NCBI RefSeq assembly: GCF_040802235.1
Contig: NC_133167.1
Location: 13,446,501-13,510,500 of the forward strand
Direction of reading: 5' to 3'
From: Manis javanica
Taxonomy: Eukaryota; Chordata; Mammalia; Pholidota; Manidae
DNA length: 64,000 nucleotides
Part shown: positions 46,395-58,003 of the stretch, one piece after another
How positions within the stretch are numbered: the first letter of the stretch is position 1
Layout of the letters: each line of letters opens with the position of its first letter
The notes under the pieces: model-generated
Seen by the model: only the letters and a program-made list of their open reading frames with translations
Told to the model about the DNA's origin: nothing
The model's database searches: none
Position numbers and translations under genes: made by a program

Positions 46395-47585
46395 TAAATA
46401 AAACATATAGACAAGAGTCACACACCTTATATTTCAAACACACTTGTTCATGATGCTTATTTCTTTTATATTTCTTTCAGTCAGGAAACACAATAAAATG
46501 TTTTCAAATGGCAGTACTTTCATTTGGAAAAGCACAATCAATGACAGAGAAAAAGCTTTGCTCATATGAACTCACATCAAAACTATTAGTTAAAACAAAA
46601 GGTCTAAGGTTATTTGTTTGAAGTTCACCTTTCTATTAGTTAAAGACTAAAATGTCCCCAAAGACAAATTTAGAATTCCTAGAACAGCCTGACCTTTAAT
46701 ATTCATGTCATAACACAAATGTACTTTGGTGTCATTATCACATCATCATTAGCATGTTTCCCTTATTCATCCTTCTCTGTTCATTAATCAGGCAAACATC
46801 CTGTAAACAGCTAAATTTATACAGAAATATAAATAGGATGGAGTTCATTGGTTATTCACCAAAATATCAAGAGATCCATGGGGAGAAAATTATGTTACAA
46901 AAACAGCAGCTTGGGGAGCAACCTTTCACAGTTGCTATCATTTCATCTCAAATTAATTTTTTTCCTTAGGTAGACTATGAAATTAAGAGCTTAAAAAGAA
47001 GGAGTCTGATGGAACAATAAATCACTTCAACAATTAATAACTTTTAGGATGAAAAAGGAGGTGTAAGAAGTTATCTAAAAGAAACATTTTTTGTTGGCTT
47101 TGTTTTACTTTTCTGTTGGCTTTTGTTTTCTTTTTACCATGGGCTAAAACCTTTACATGGATTATTCTTACTTTGGGTTCATCCAAAGCAGACTCTAAAA
47201 TGAAGATTCAGTGACATGCAGTTCATTTGCAAGGTGTAAGGAAGGCTAGAAAGGGGGGTAGAGAGATGAGACATAAAGGAAAGCAACCAATGGAGTGTGC
47301 ATTATCAAGCCAGTTAGCACCCTAAGAGACAGGAGCCTGATTCTGCAGGAAAATGCTGGAAAACATTATGAAACTGACACCTCCCAATTATCCTGCTTGA
47401 GGGGTAAGGGAGCTGAGGTATCTATATACCAGTTCCCTTTAGTCATCATTTGTGAGCTGGCCCTTGGGCACCTCAGAGGTGCACTCCCTAGCACCTTAGA
47501 GCTGCAGACTTCCTCAGTTTCAAATAAACCCTCAGGCAAAGAGATATAAAGAAGTTACATTGGAAATGGACCTGCAGGAATGAAT
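46395..47585. other. Non-coding DNA, no gene recognised
   Basis: AT-rich to 47150, then mixed. No named repeat. Confidence 0.45.
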
Positions 47586-47589
47586 TAGG

Positions 47590-47830
47590 GAGGCTCAAGA
47601 TGTTTAGGTGGTACACCTACACACGTGCTAAGGGTCACCTAATTTATCTTCTTACATCAATCCCAATAACTCATGAGTTTGGTTATATTTGTAGCCCCAT
47701 TCTAAAAATGAGGACAGAGAGGCTCAGAGACATTGAGTAACTTGCCTGTGGTCACACAGCAAGTAAAGGGCAGAGTTTGTTTCAAATTAGGTAGTCTGAC
47801 TCCAGACGCTGTAATCTTAGATATTACTCA
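47590..47830 (-). repeat. MIR element, reverse orientation
   Basis: 'tttgtagccccattctaaaa', 'atgaggacagagaggctcag', 'agtaacttgcctgtggtcac', 'acagcaagtaaagggcagag' and 'ggtagtctgactccagacgc' are clear reverse MIR blocks. Confidence 0.92.
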
Positions 47831-47834
47831 GTAG

Positions 47835-49900
47835 GGTCTTCCAAATGCTTACGAAAGATAAATCTACCAACTCCACATGGAAAAGAGATATTTATATCCT
47901 GTTTTTACCAACCAGGAAGATCTGGTAAAGATTTGCGTTCAATACTTTACATCACGAGAACACTGGGTATTATTTTTCTAGAACAATTTTCTGGCACTGG
48001 TGAGTACTAAATAAATGATGGGTGAATGAATGAATGACTGTAAGAGTGGCCATAAATACATGTGGCTATAACCTTTAATTCCAAAGAATCCTTCTAGCTT
48101 CCAGTTGAAAAGGAGTTCATAAAAATTCCATCATTTAGCCATATTTTGCTACCATTGCTGCCATTTTCAGGTCCACAGCTGTCTACAAAGAACCCCAGGC
48201 ATTACTAAAAGCCTCAAGAAAACATCTCACATGGACTCTTAGAGCATTCTAGTCACAGACTGTGTGACAACCAACACTTTTCCTTCTGTCTATCCTTCTC
48301 TGCCGACACCTCCACATCCGCCTGGTCCTTCTTCTTTTTCCAGGCATGTCCAGCGCCTCCACGGGGCACCCTCAGTACTGCATGGCAGCCCCCCACCCCA
48401 ACCCCCACAGTACCAAACGGCCTGGTGTTGATGGGGAAGTAGGAGAGGATAGAGGCAGTACTGTCCTATTTGCCAATATCTTAGGTACGAGCATTTAGGG
48501 GGAAAGTTTTTTCTGGGCATTTAGTCTGTTCTCTCTTTCCCCAGGACCTAGACAGGGATCTACAGAGTATTAGGCCTAAGGGCAAGATACCAGGCCAGTT
48601 TATGATGAATAAGGATCTTTTCCAGAGCCAAGCTTAGTTGCTCAATTCTTTTTAGCTTAAATTCTCTCTCTCCCTGAGGCCTTCCTATCCTTGTAAATTT
48701 GGGGATGCTAAGCCAGCCTGTACTCCCCTGTCTGACCCTGGTGTTACAATCACATTCCAGCTGCCCCCTTTTCTCACCCCTTCATATCTCTATTTATACT
48801 TGCTTGAATGCATACTGTTAATATTTTACACATGATTTATATATACAACATTGTATACAAGGTTAGGAATATAACCCAATAATGTTATTGCTGGCTGATA
48901 TTTTCCTTAGACTCTAACCTTCGAACTTGCCATTCACTACATCTACAAATATATTCAGATATGTGCATAACAAAGAATAAAAATAATTAAGTTAAAAAAA
49001 GTATTTTCAAAATTTGCCTAAAACATATATTGTGGGATCTGGCAAACTCACAGAATTTACTTTCTTGACCTAATGATGTACCAAGACATTCTAATGAAAG
49101 ATATGAAGTGGGATTATGACTCAGCCCAAAGGAATGGGTCTCAGTGCTGAAATTTCAGGGTTTGAGTCAAATCCATGGGGGAGACATTTTGGGCAGAACT
49201 TTGCCTGACATTTCTCAAATGTGTAGCTAAACTCTAATTCTAACTATAAGTAAAGCATAACTTGAATAAAGAGACTTATCTTAAATGTTGACCTTTTCAA
49301 ATCAAATAACAATGTGGTCTTTTGAGTGATAATCTTTAAATGCTAGAAATTAAAGAACATTCACAAAAAGTTTCCAGTTTTAAGAAAGCTTAGTCTCCCA
49401 TAGAGTGTGTATAGATGGGTGAATACAAATAAACAAAAAATTGCATTTAGCTTTTCTTTCATTTTTGAAAAAAAACTGTAAAAATAATTTAGCAAGCCAA
49501 ACACAAATGCTATTTTAAAAACACAAATCAGATTCTTAGAACATCATGCACAAAAAAAAATGTGCCATTAGGTATTGTGAAAAAAATGAAGTTTTAAATT
49601 ATGGCAGAAGTTTAATCCAGTGTCTACATGACAAATATAAGGTGAAGACACCAAATTTAAAAAAAAAGAAATCTCTGAAATCAGTAGGCAATTTATGATC
49701 ACTATTGGGCAGGCAACAGCGGGATAAGGTTATCATTGCCTATGTATATATATGCACATCAAACCTTATGGTTTAGAAGGAAGTCCTGGGGAAAATAATG
49801 GACTATCCTTTTCAGAAATACTGTATTACCAACACTCTTGCTGGCAAAGAGTAAACTCAGACTTCAACAGCTCTGAATTGACAAGTGATTCCAAACGTTT
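47835..49900. other. Non-coding DNA, no gene recognised
   Basis: About 2 kb without a repeat I can name. A C-rich run at about 48388-48408 stands out from AT-rich surroundings. Frames are short. Confidence 0.45.
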
Positions 49901-49904
49901 TAAA

Positions 49905-50061
49905 AAGCAAGCCAAGGACAGAGGCTTTTGGAGAAATCAAACCTGCCAATACCTTGACCTTGAACCTCCAGCCTCCAGGATTGTGAGAAAATAAATCTCT
50001 GTTGTTTAAGTCCCCCTGTCCATGATGTTATGTTATGGCAGCCCTAGCCTACTAACACACA
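49905..50061 (+). repeat. MLT1 LTR 3' end (ERVL-MaLR)
   Basis: 'accttgaacctccagcctcc', 'aggattgtgagaaaataaat', 'ctctgttgtttaagtccccc' and 'atggcagccctagcctacta' are the diagnostic MLT1 3' end, including the AATAAA. The 5' part is lost or unrecognisable. Confidence 0.88.
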
Positions 50062-50179
50062 AGGTGAGAGACTCTTCTGGTAGCTGCTACAGAAGGGAGG
50101 ATATATCATTTGGTATGAACAACAGCAAATACCTCCACCATATTACATGGTTCTGATTAGTTAGAAAAGGGGTGGAACA

Positions 50180-50461
50180 CAGTTGACCCTTGAACAACTT
50201 GGGTCCACTTATATGTGGATTACATTGGAATATTTTTTGGAGATTTGCAACAACTTGAAAAAACCTTTTCTCTAGCTTGCTTTATGGTAAGAATACAGCA
50301 TATAATACATATGACATGCAAAGTAGGTGACTGACTGGGTTCTCAGAAGGCTTCTGGCCAACAGTGGGTGATTAGTAGTTAAGTATTGGGGAGTCAAAGT
50401 TATACTCTGATTTTCAACCACACAGGGAGTGGAGTGCCTAACTCTCATGTTGTTCAGTGGC
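50180..50461 (-). mobile_element. MER2 (Tigger-type DNA transposon), nearly complete
   Basis: The left end is 'cagttgacccttgaacaact' and the right end a decayed inverted copy ('gttgttcagtgg'). Between them are 'tctctagcttgctttatggt', 'aagaatacagcatataatac', 'ggcttctggccaacagtggg' and 'gtagttaagtattggggagt'. Reverse of the MER2 consensus as I know it. Non-autonomous and long inactive. Confidence 0.88.
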
Positions 50462-50464
50462 CAC

Positions 50465-52020
50465 CTGTATATCCATTTGCTTTGGCTAATTAAGGCCCAC
50501 CTGTAGAGCAAGGGTAAAGTTGATTTCACCCAGACTATGGTATAAGAATGGTTGCCCTGGGTGGTCCCCCAGATGAAATCTACACTGGCTACAGTTCCCA
50601 GAAAGAGGAGACACAGGTGCTGAGCATCATGTTTAGCAAGACTGAACATCTTTCCCAGGGCCCTGAGTCTGCAGCAGTTTTTCAACCCAACTTTGTTTCA
50701 CTCCATTGTCTAGTGTTGTCCAGGCCCTATACCACCTCTCCAGTGTGGAGAAGCATCCTCTATGCCTTTACCCTAGTTTAAGAAAACTTTCTCCATGATA
50801 GCTGACCTTAGAAGGCAACAGGCTTGTGAATACAAAAAGGACGGTTCACCTAGCAGCACCCAAAAGCTAAAAAAGAAAAGCCATAGACATTCTTAGAAGG
50901 CAAAAAAAGAAATGTTACCGATAGGTCACAGTTAAGGGCTTTCCCTCCACCCATTTTTCAGAGCTGCACAACACAGATAACCGGACACGAAGCATTTTTC
51001 ACATTGCTCTCAGAGGAAGTCACATCCATGAGTGGTCCTGAGAGCAATACAGAGTCCGCTCTCCATTTTTTCCATCCTCCTTTCTTTCCATCAACATGAG
51101 GGAGAATAAAGTGCTTTGGTCGGTATATACAGGCAAGGTAGGTGAACACATTTCTTTTGACCAACACAGCTCAAAATCTTTTCAGAACTATTTTTGGGTC
51201 AAGTGGTACTTCTCATCCAATTTCCGTTCTGCTCCACTTACCGGGAAGTTCTTTCATTTCTCTACTGACCAAAAGATGTCACAGATGACAGACAGGGGCT
51301 CTTGTTGGACCTTAACATTTGGGAATTATGAAAAGGTGATGGATCCCTTTCCCTCACTCTTGGATTGTGTAAAGCTAGCTCAGAATGAGAACCACAGTGG
51401 AGGGGCACTTTTGTGGGAGGTAACGACCCACAGACACTGTGTGAGCCCCACTGGGCCACAGCTGCTTTTCAATTTCAGGGTGCATGCAATTCAGTCTGTT
51501 CATCTCTAAGGATTAATAGCTTTCTTACCAGGGATAACACAGTTTTGCAACAAGGCTTTGGTGTGTTCATTCTATTTTCAAAAACACCAATTCTCCTTTG
51601 AACTCAGCCACTAACAGTCCATAAAAGGTCCCTGTAAAGGACAGTATTCTCAGTTTCTCTGCAACCTCTAACGTTTCCTCAGGTATTTGTGACACGTTTC
51701 AAATCACTTCGACTGCTGTTGGGGAAAAATGCAGTCACTGAGGAAACGTAAAGAGTGACATGTGGGTGACACCCTATCCATTTGCCTTCAATAGTTCTAA
51801 CAAGATCCTTTGATTTTTTCTGTTGAAGAGTTACAACATGTGGGGTGGAGGAAGCTTTTAATTGTGATCCAAGATAGGTTTTTCCCTTTACACCGTAACA
51901 CTGTTGAAATATGAAACAGTGGCAAGATATCTCAATAGAAATCCGGAATGTGATTCTAACCTGGCCATATTCTAAGCAGCTGGCTTCAGGTTCTTTATTA
52001 TAAAATGGGGGAGTCTCTTT
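50465..52020. other. Non-coding DNA, no gene recognised
   Basis: Two overlapping 137-codon frames lie near here (50272-50685 minus, partly in MER2, and 51096-51509 plus). Neither shows a domain, signal or codon-structure argument for being a gene. A 12-bp perfect inverted repeat occurs at 51671-51682 and 51738-51749. Confidence 0.45.
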
Positions 52021-52024
52021 TGGC

Positions 52025-52140
52025 TGTCAGTATTTATTGAGTCCCTGTTTCATGTTAGGCAGTGTGCAAGGCATCTTGATGAAGAAAATACATGCAGCAC
52101 TAACCCTAAGGAGTGTACAGCCTCATAAGAACAGGTAAGT
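52025..52140 (+). repeat. Ancient mammal-wide repeat fragment
   Basis: 'agtatttattgagtccctgt', 'gttaggcagtgtgcaaggca' and 'gagtgtacagcctcataaga' match the repeat theme at 6244 and 7400. Confidence 0.5.
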
Positions 52141-52769
52141 AAACACACCTGTGATGTAAAGGCATATGTGCTAGGATAGAGTTTAGCATAGAGCACTAGA
52201 TGATAAGCATCATATATTAGTTACAAATTTTATTAATGTATAATAAAACTTAATATATGCTATTAATACCCTTGTTTTAATTACAGATATCTTAGTATAG
52301 AATCTCAAGTTTGTAGAGATTAAGCACAACCATCTGTTACCTTCATACTATACAAAGTCAAATTTGCTAAGAATAATGAAAATGTCAGAAAATATATCAG
52401 AATTTATCAAAATAGAATGCTTATCAACATAATTCAACATATCAAAATAATATTCATTTTAAAAACTGGAAAATGCACCAGATGTTATACTTCTAAACCA
52501 CATCCAGTAACTGTAAGAAGAATAGTTTTTATAGATTCATATAATTTCCAGATTGAGTCATTGTACAACATCATAAAAGACACATTTTTCTAACTATAAC
52601 ATCTCCATTGTAACACATTTTCACTGAAATCCTGTTTTGTGAACATTTACTTGAAGTCTTAGCTATTTAGTTTTAGTGTAGAAATCCTAATTCTGATGTG
52701 GAATGAAATGTGCAATGCCCCTAATTCTCAATTTTTCTTTCTGCAGTAACTGTATTTACTGCTCAGAGT

Positions 52770-52785
52770 AACACACACACACATG

Positions 52786-52823
<38 letters not shown>
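52770..52823. repeat. (CA)n microsatellite
   Basis: CA dinucleotide array with one short interruption ('catgcacg'), about 54 bp. Confidence 0.97.
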
Positions 52824-53921
52824 ACCCACCATACACAAATACATTCTTTAGGTGTTAGGTACAGTAATTTTTCCAGTTTTACTTTTCCTATATTTTATTG
52901 TTACTATTAGCTTTTCAAATTCATATGCACGCCTTCATCTCCCTCCAAAAAAATCCATAAACCTAGAATAAATGTTTTGGTATTAAAAAGAAAGAAGTTT
53001 AATCTCCCATCTTCCTAGCACCTGGGCTCTTGTTATTATGTAATGTTTGATGCTTTATTTTTTAATAGCACAATGTCTGGCATAAGCCTTTTAGCAGTTA
53101 TTTTGAGTGTGGCTTCGTATTTCTCAAGACCGATTTCTCTTTGACCTTAATATTCTGCCAGGTAGAAAAGAAAGAGAAAAAGGATTGCTTTAAACCCATT
53201 TGATTCATTTTTAGTCATTCAGCTTAAACATCTGGTATCATCCTGTCTTCTAACCAAAAAAAAAAATTAAATAAACAAATCAAAATCTCCAAATACAAAT
53301 TAGCCACATTTCTTTTTTTTAACATATGTATTTTAATTGCTTGTTTGAAAGGCACATTCCCAAAGGGATGGGTTTTAAGAACATACATTTGAGATACTCC
53401 AAACTAGCTTTTTCTTTTCACATAACAAAATCCTTTTAGTTGAAAACTGGGGCTGCTTAAATTTCAGCATCTACTCAGTGTCTCTTGCTTAAATTAAGAT
53501 TCTTTGCCTAAAACAACAATAATTCTACCTCTGGGCTTTTTGTCATCACACTTACTGTGAAGAGAGTTACTTCATTTTGATCAATTTCCAGTTGCTCTAA
53601 AGTTAGAGGTTGGAAAGTGAAGAAGTTTATTTCAGTAAATAGACTTTTTCCTGGAAGAAATCTTTGGCCCATTTACTGTAGGTGGGAAGCCACCACTGCT
53701 CTATTCTTAGGGAGCCTTGCTTAGGGCTCAGAGACTTCAGTGGTAGTGCTCTGAGAGTTTAATCTGATACTGAGGCATTCTGATCAATGACTCCCTGCCA
53801 CCCCAGAGGAGAGAAATATGGAGCTCATAACATCTTGCTGCAGGGTTGATTTTAGGTATAGAAGAAACTACGGAATTTTGTGAGTTTTGTCTGAGCACTC
53901 ACTTTGCCAGTTACCAGGGTT

Positions 53922-53948
53922 TTGTGTGTACGTGTGTGTGTGTGTGTT
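53922..53948. repeat. (GT)n microsatellite, short
   Basis: About 27 bp of GT units broken by one 'tac'. Confidence 0.85.
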
Positions 53949-54079
53949 TACCATAATTACATTTTCATGATTGTGGCCCTATGAAGCCACTGGGGGTATG
54001 CACCTTTTCTAAAATGTGAGGAGGGATTTTTCTCAATACCTGAGTTTTCTTTACTTCCTTATAGTCTTTTAATGAGTAT

Positions 54080-54240
54080 GTTTGACAACTTCTGAATATA
54101 TGTTAGTTCTCATTACAATCCTCCAGGTAGTACTGATTTTATTCCCACCCTACAGATGAGGAGACTAACGTCATTAATTAACTTTCCCATGGCCCCATAA
54201 GTGATAGTGACATGTTGGCAAATCCAGGCAAATGCCAGTG
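54080..54240 (-). repeat. MIR element, reverse orientation
   Basis: 'tctcattacaatcctccagg', 'ttattcccaccctacagatg', 'aggagactaacgtcattaat' and 'aactttcccatggccccata' follow the reverse MIR core. Confidence 0.78.
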
Positions 54241-54346
54241 CTTGTATCCTTAAGAGCTAAGAGTAATTCTAAACACCAAGTAGAAGGACCATTCTCTCCA
54301 CCCTGCTTCCAGTATATCTCAAAATATCCACTCTGCTCCCAGCATT

Positions 54347-54374
54347 CCAGGGATTATCCCAGGATAATCCTTGG
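54347..54374. repeat. Inverted repeat, 13-bp arms
   Basis: Arms 54347-54359 and 54362-54374 pair at 12 of 13 positions around a 2-base centre. Part of the arm is repeated again near 54378. Confidence 0.7.
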
Positions 54375-54479
54375 AATATCCCAGGATACCAAGACAGATA
54401 ATGGAGGACCATTTTCTGGAAAACCTGAGTGACTCTAGATAAAAGTGTCCTATAATGGGGAAAATTGGCCGATAAATAA

Positions 54480-54744
54480 CCTGTATTGGTTAGCTCTGCC
54501 TAAGCTTACAGAACTGCAGATAAGTTTTGTAGGCCTCACACTTAAATATGAACAGATAACCAAAGGTTACAGTTATTTGAGGAAATACATAAAAGTGAAA
54601 GAAAAATATAGGCCTAGAAAAAACAAAATCAATATTCCAACTAGAACAAAACTTCAAAAGTATAGTTAATATTCTCAGAGTGATAACAGAAGATATTACA
54701 TCTGTAAAGCAATAACAGAGTGCTATGCAAAAGATGATTGCACA
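54480..54744 (+). mobile_element. Ancient L1/HAL1-like element, left piece
   Basis: A-rich coding-strand-like L1 text, with identity carried mainly by the continuation after 55305. The right end includes the TSD of the young L1 (54729-54744). Family uncertain. Confidence 0.45.
54729..54744 (+). repeat. Target-site duplication, left copy (L1 54745-55304)
   Basis: Sixteen bases beginning AAAAGATG, identical to 55305-55320. The A-run start fits an L1 endonuclease cut. Confidence 0.93.
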
Positions 54745-55304
54745 ATAGCCAAGAAATGGAAGCAACCTAAGTGTCCATCAGTAGATGAATGGATAAGGAA
54801 GATGTGGTACATATACACAATGGAGTATTATTCAGCCATAAGAAGAAAATAAATTCTACCATTTGCAACAACATGGATGGAGCTAGAGGGTATTATGCTC
54901 AGTGAAATAAGCCAGGTGGAGAAAGACAAGTACCAAATGATTTTACTCATCTGTGGAGTATAAGAACAAAGGAAAACTGAAGGAACAAAACAGCAGCAGA
55001 ATCACAGAACCCAAGAATGGACTAACAGTTACCAAAGGGAAAGGGACTGGGGAGGATGGGTGGGAAGGGAGGGAAAAGGGGGGGGAGAAGAAAGGGGGCC
55101 TTATGACTAGCATTTATAATGTGGGGGGGGGGGTAGGGGGAGGGCTGTGCAACACAGAGAAGACAAGTAGTGAGTTTAAAGCATCTTATTATGCTGATGG
55201 ACAGTGACTAATGGGGTATGAGGGAGGGACTTGGTGAAGGGAGGAGTCTAGTAAACATAATGTTCCTCATGTAATTGTGGATTAATGATACCAAAATTTT
55301 TTAA
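54745..55304 (+). mobile_element. LINE-1, strongly 5'-truncated, perfect TSD
   Basis: Contains the end of ORF2 ('ggaagcaacctaagtgtcca', 'tggtacatatacacaatgga') and a 3' UTR with G-rich tracts at 55045-55092 and a 12-G run at 55122-55133. It ends near 'gattaatgatacc' and a short A-rich tail. A perfect 16-bp TSD shows clean target-primed insertion. The 3' UTR differs from that at 22410-22790, so two L1 subfamilies are present. Confidence 0.93.
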
Positions 55305-55920
55305 AAAAGATGATTGCACAAAAAAATATGAAAAATGTATACAACCAAGTAGAAGAAACAGCAAAGGCTAGAAACCAGCAAATCAAAAAAAGAGAGAGAA
55401 AAGGAAAATATAGATGGCTGAAGTTACTACTAGTGAGAGAAATGAGAATTAAAACCACTCTGCACAGCACAACTTCACAATCATTAATTTGGAGAAAATT
55501 TAAAAATCTGACAATATTAAGTGTTAGCACATCCTTACGTAGGATAACAGAAGTTCTGGCGGTGGGACAGTAAATTTTTAAATCATCTTTGAAAGCAGTA
55601 TCTTGGAAAGCTGGAGGTAAGCATATCTGATGACTAGCAATTCTACTCCTAGGTATGAACCCCAGAAAAACTCTTGAACATGTACTAAAGGAGCTTTGTG
55701 CAAGAATGCTCATGGTTACCTTGTTTGAACTAGTTGAAAAGTAAAAGAAAAAATGGAAACAATCAAAATACCTATCAAGAGGAATACAGCTCAGTAAAAT
55801 ATAGTATAGTCACACAATAGGAACTATGAAAATGAATAAATGAGAGCTTTGTACTCACCATGAGTGAGGCTTGCAAACACCATTTTGAGCAAAAAAAGAT
55901 TTGCTTTTGGCAGAAAATGA
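55305..55920 (+). mobile_element. Ancient L1/HAL1-like element, right piece
   Basis: Plus-strand old L1 text: 'agaattaaaaccactctgca', 'tgactagcaattctactcct', 'aggtatgaaccccagaaaaa', 'tgtgcaagaatgctcatggt' and 'gaggaatacagctcagtaaa'. Decayed beyond coding. Confidence 0.7.
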
Positions 55921-55924
55921 GCAC

Positions 55925-57500
55925 AGCTTTAACAGCAACAAATGAAAAGAAAGGTTGCTAGGTATGGATGCAGCTCAGATGGCAGAAGTCCCCATCTGAA
56001 GACAATGTCAGGTTATGAGGGTGAAGAATGGAGGAAGGGAAGTCTTGAAAGTATAAAAAGAAACCTTAAACTTAGAATGGCCCTCTCCCTTCTGGCTTTG
56101 TGTTGCCTGTCCCTTGTGCCATGTTATAATCAGGGCAGCAAAACCGTCTGGCTGGCGGGGAATGAGGCTGAAGCCCCTTCATGGCAATCTTTCCCAAAGT
56201 CAACCTAAATAACATTTAAATAGTCACCCACAAATAAACCTTAAAAAATTACACCATCTACACCTTCAAGACAAGAGCTCTAGCCCATGCTTTCAAAAAG
56301 ACTGTTGCCCCTAAGCCCATCCTCCTATTCTGAAATTTGTGAGAGTTTCAATAATTAATACAATCAGAAATTGACTATATGTGATCAGGAAAGGAACTTG
56401 GTATTTTTGAGCATTGGGAATGCTGTGAGTTCTAGCTCACACAGAAGCCACTTTCACCCAGATTCTCCAGTACAACCAGTCCACATCCTGCTACCAGCAA
56501 AACAAAGATTTCAACTCTGAGAAGGGGGTTAGCTAGAACTTTGTTACTGGGCCACTCCCAGGAGCAGGAAAGGTCCCAGAACATGCCGAGTCTGTACTGA
56601 CAAAGCCCACTTTGCAGAAAGACTGTTAATAATCAGTCAGGGAGCTCCTGAGTAGATCAATCTGACTGTGTCCCCTTGGGAAAAACCCCTGTACCCTCCT
56701 TTAATCGAAAACTCTTCAGTCTCCCATAGGAGAGGAAACTGAGTTCAGTGTGTTACAAATCCTCATTGCACTGATGAAATTGGATAGGAAAATAGCTTTG
56801 TCATTGACCTTTGTCATGATTCTCAATTGAAATGTCAGATGACAATAAAGGTAATTTAACAGATTAAAAAAATGAATGTGAAAATGAAGGATTCTCCATT
56901 CCAGGTTAGGCCATACTGAGGGTAGAAACCACCCCTTTGTAAAAATCTCTGTACCCCTCTGAGCTTTGCACAGTGCTCAACATGCCACATGTCCAGGAAG
57001 GTCTATCTCAGTCATGATAACCCCTCAGGTAGGCAACTTTCCTTTTTGGAGACTGACATACCAAAAGCTTCTGCAAGTTGAATTTGCTGGCAGAACTGAT
57101 GGCTGACAAGTGTTGGAGGAGATGTCATTTTTGAAAATTGTTGCCATGGCTGATGGAAATACTTAAACATAATAAAAACAGCCCTTAAAAACGTTTGAAC
57201 ATTAGGAAGTCAAAACAATCTGTCTACTGACTTCAGTTTCCAAAGGCAGCCATCCAATTACAGATTTTGCACTCTTATTTCACAACTCCTCATCTTTGTT
57301 GGTGGGCCTTTTTAAAGAAATGATGAATTTTAATCAGCAAAATAAAAGATGAATGATTTCAGTTGGAAGTCTTACAAAACTGTTTTGATCATAGAAAGGC
57401 TAAAAGGAATTTCAAAGTCAGTGAAAAAAAGAATATAAGAACAGGTAAACATAAATTGTTTTCCCAACATATTCAATCTATACCTATTTCTTTACCTTCT
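55925..57500. other. Non-coding DNA, no gene recognised
   Basis: Unassigned. The 88-codon frame at 55942-56208 has a hydrophobic patch (ALSLLALCCLSLVP) but no other support and begins in repeat-derived DNA. Confidence 0.4.
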
Positions 57501-57502
57501 AC

Positions 57503-57780
57503 TGTTACAGAAAATACTGGAAACCCGGGACTGGATCACTGATGGAAGAGCCAAGCGGCACTCGGAGGTCTTGGAGTGCTGAGGTTTTATTCTTACACCA
57601 GTGGGCTCCTAGGGGAGTCATCTCCCAAGGTCTGAGCCCTGAGCACAAGCAAGGGAAGAAATTTATATTATTTTGATATGTGGCATTTTAGGGTGCGCAG
57701 GGCAAAAGAGGAGCCTGGAGGAGGGGAGGAGGGAGCTGGGGGTGCTTTGCCAACTAGAGGAAAAAAAGCAGTTTGCTGAC
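57503..57780 (-). mobile_element. Probable ERV LTR fragment, reverse orientation
   Basis: Starts TGTTACAG on the plus strand. On the minus strand it has 'aataaaacctcagcactcc', a classical retroviral R/U5 poly(A) context, with a TATA-like 'tataaatttcttccc' upstream (57659-57672 region). It is unrelated in text to the three solo LTRs at 33.5-36.5 kb. The U3 end and any TSD are not found. Confidence 0.5.
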
Positions 57781-57987
57781 CTTGATGGCTGTGTTGAATA
57801 TTTTCCTTATCACTACCAAGTTCCAGGCACTATATTAGGCACCAGGCATTGTGTTATTTCTGGGCTATATGATAAACACTGAATCTATATCAGACAATAG
57901 GCCAAAAGACCCATAGTGGAAAGAATCAACAAATATTTATTCCCACCATGTCTTTCTATGCAGATGCTGTACAAATCCTAGTCATAC

Positions 57988-58003
57988 AAAGCAAGCAGCT
58001 TGG
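57988..58003 (+). repeat. Target-site duplication, left copy (L1 58004-59571)
   Basis: Sixteen bases (AAAGCAAGCAGCTTGG) identical to 59572-59587. Confidence 0.93.

Larger units (their letters stand above)
52145..54075. other. AT-rich non-coding DNA
   Basis: No gene or named repeat besides the (CA)n at 52770-52823 and a short (GT)n at 53922-53948. A-rich run at about 53259-53270. Confidence 0.45.

Noticed and set aside
48385..48410. C-rich run as a G-quadruplex on the minus strand
   Set aside because: Only three separate G-runs are clear on the minus strand, so a canonical four-run motif is not supported.
51096..51509. 137-codon plus-strand frame in unassigned DNA
   Set aside because: No domain, no signal for translation, no splice-site context I can defend. 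Length is possible by chance in 64 kb.
55942..56208. Small membrane protein (88 codons with a hydrophobic patch)
   Set aside because: One hydrophobic stretch alone is weak, the frame begins next to ancient L1 sequence, and no other feature supports a gene.
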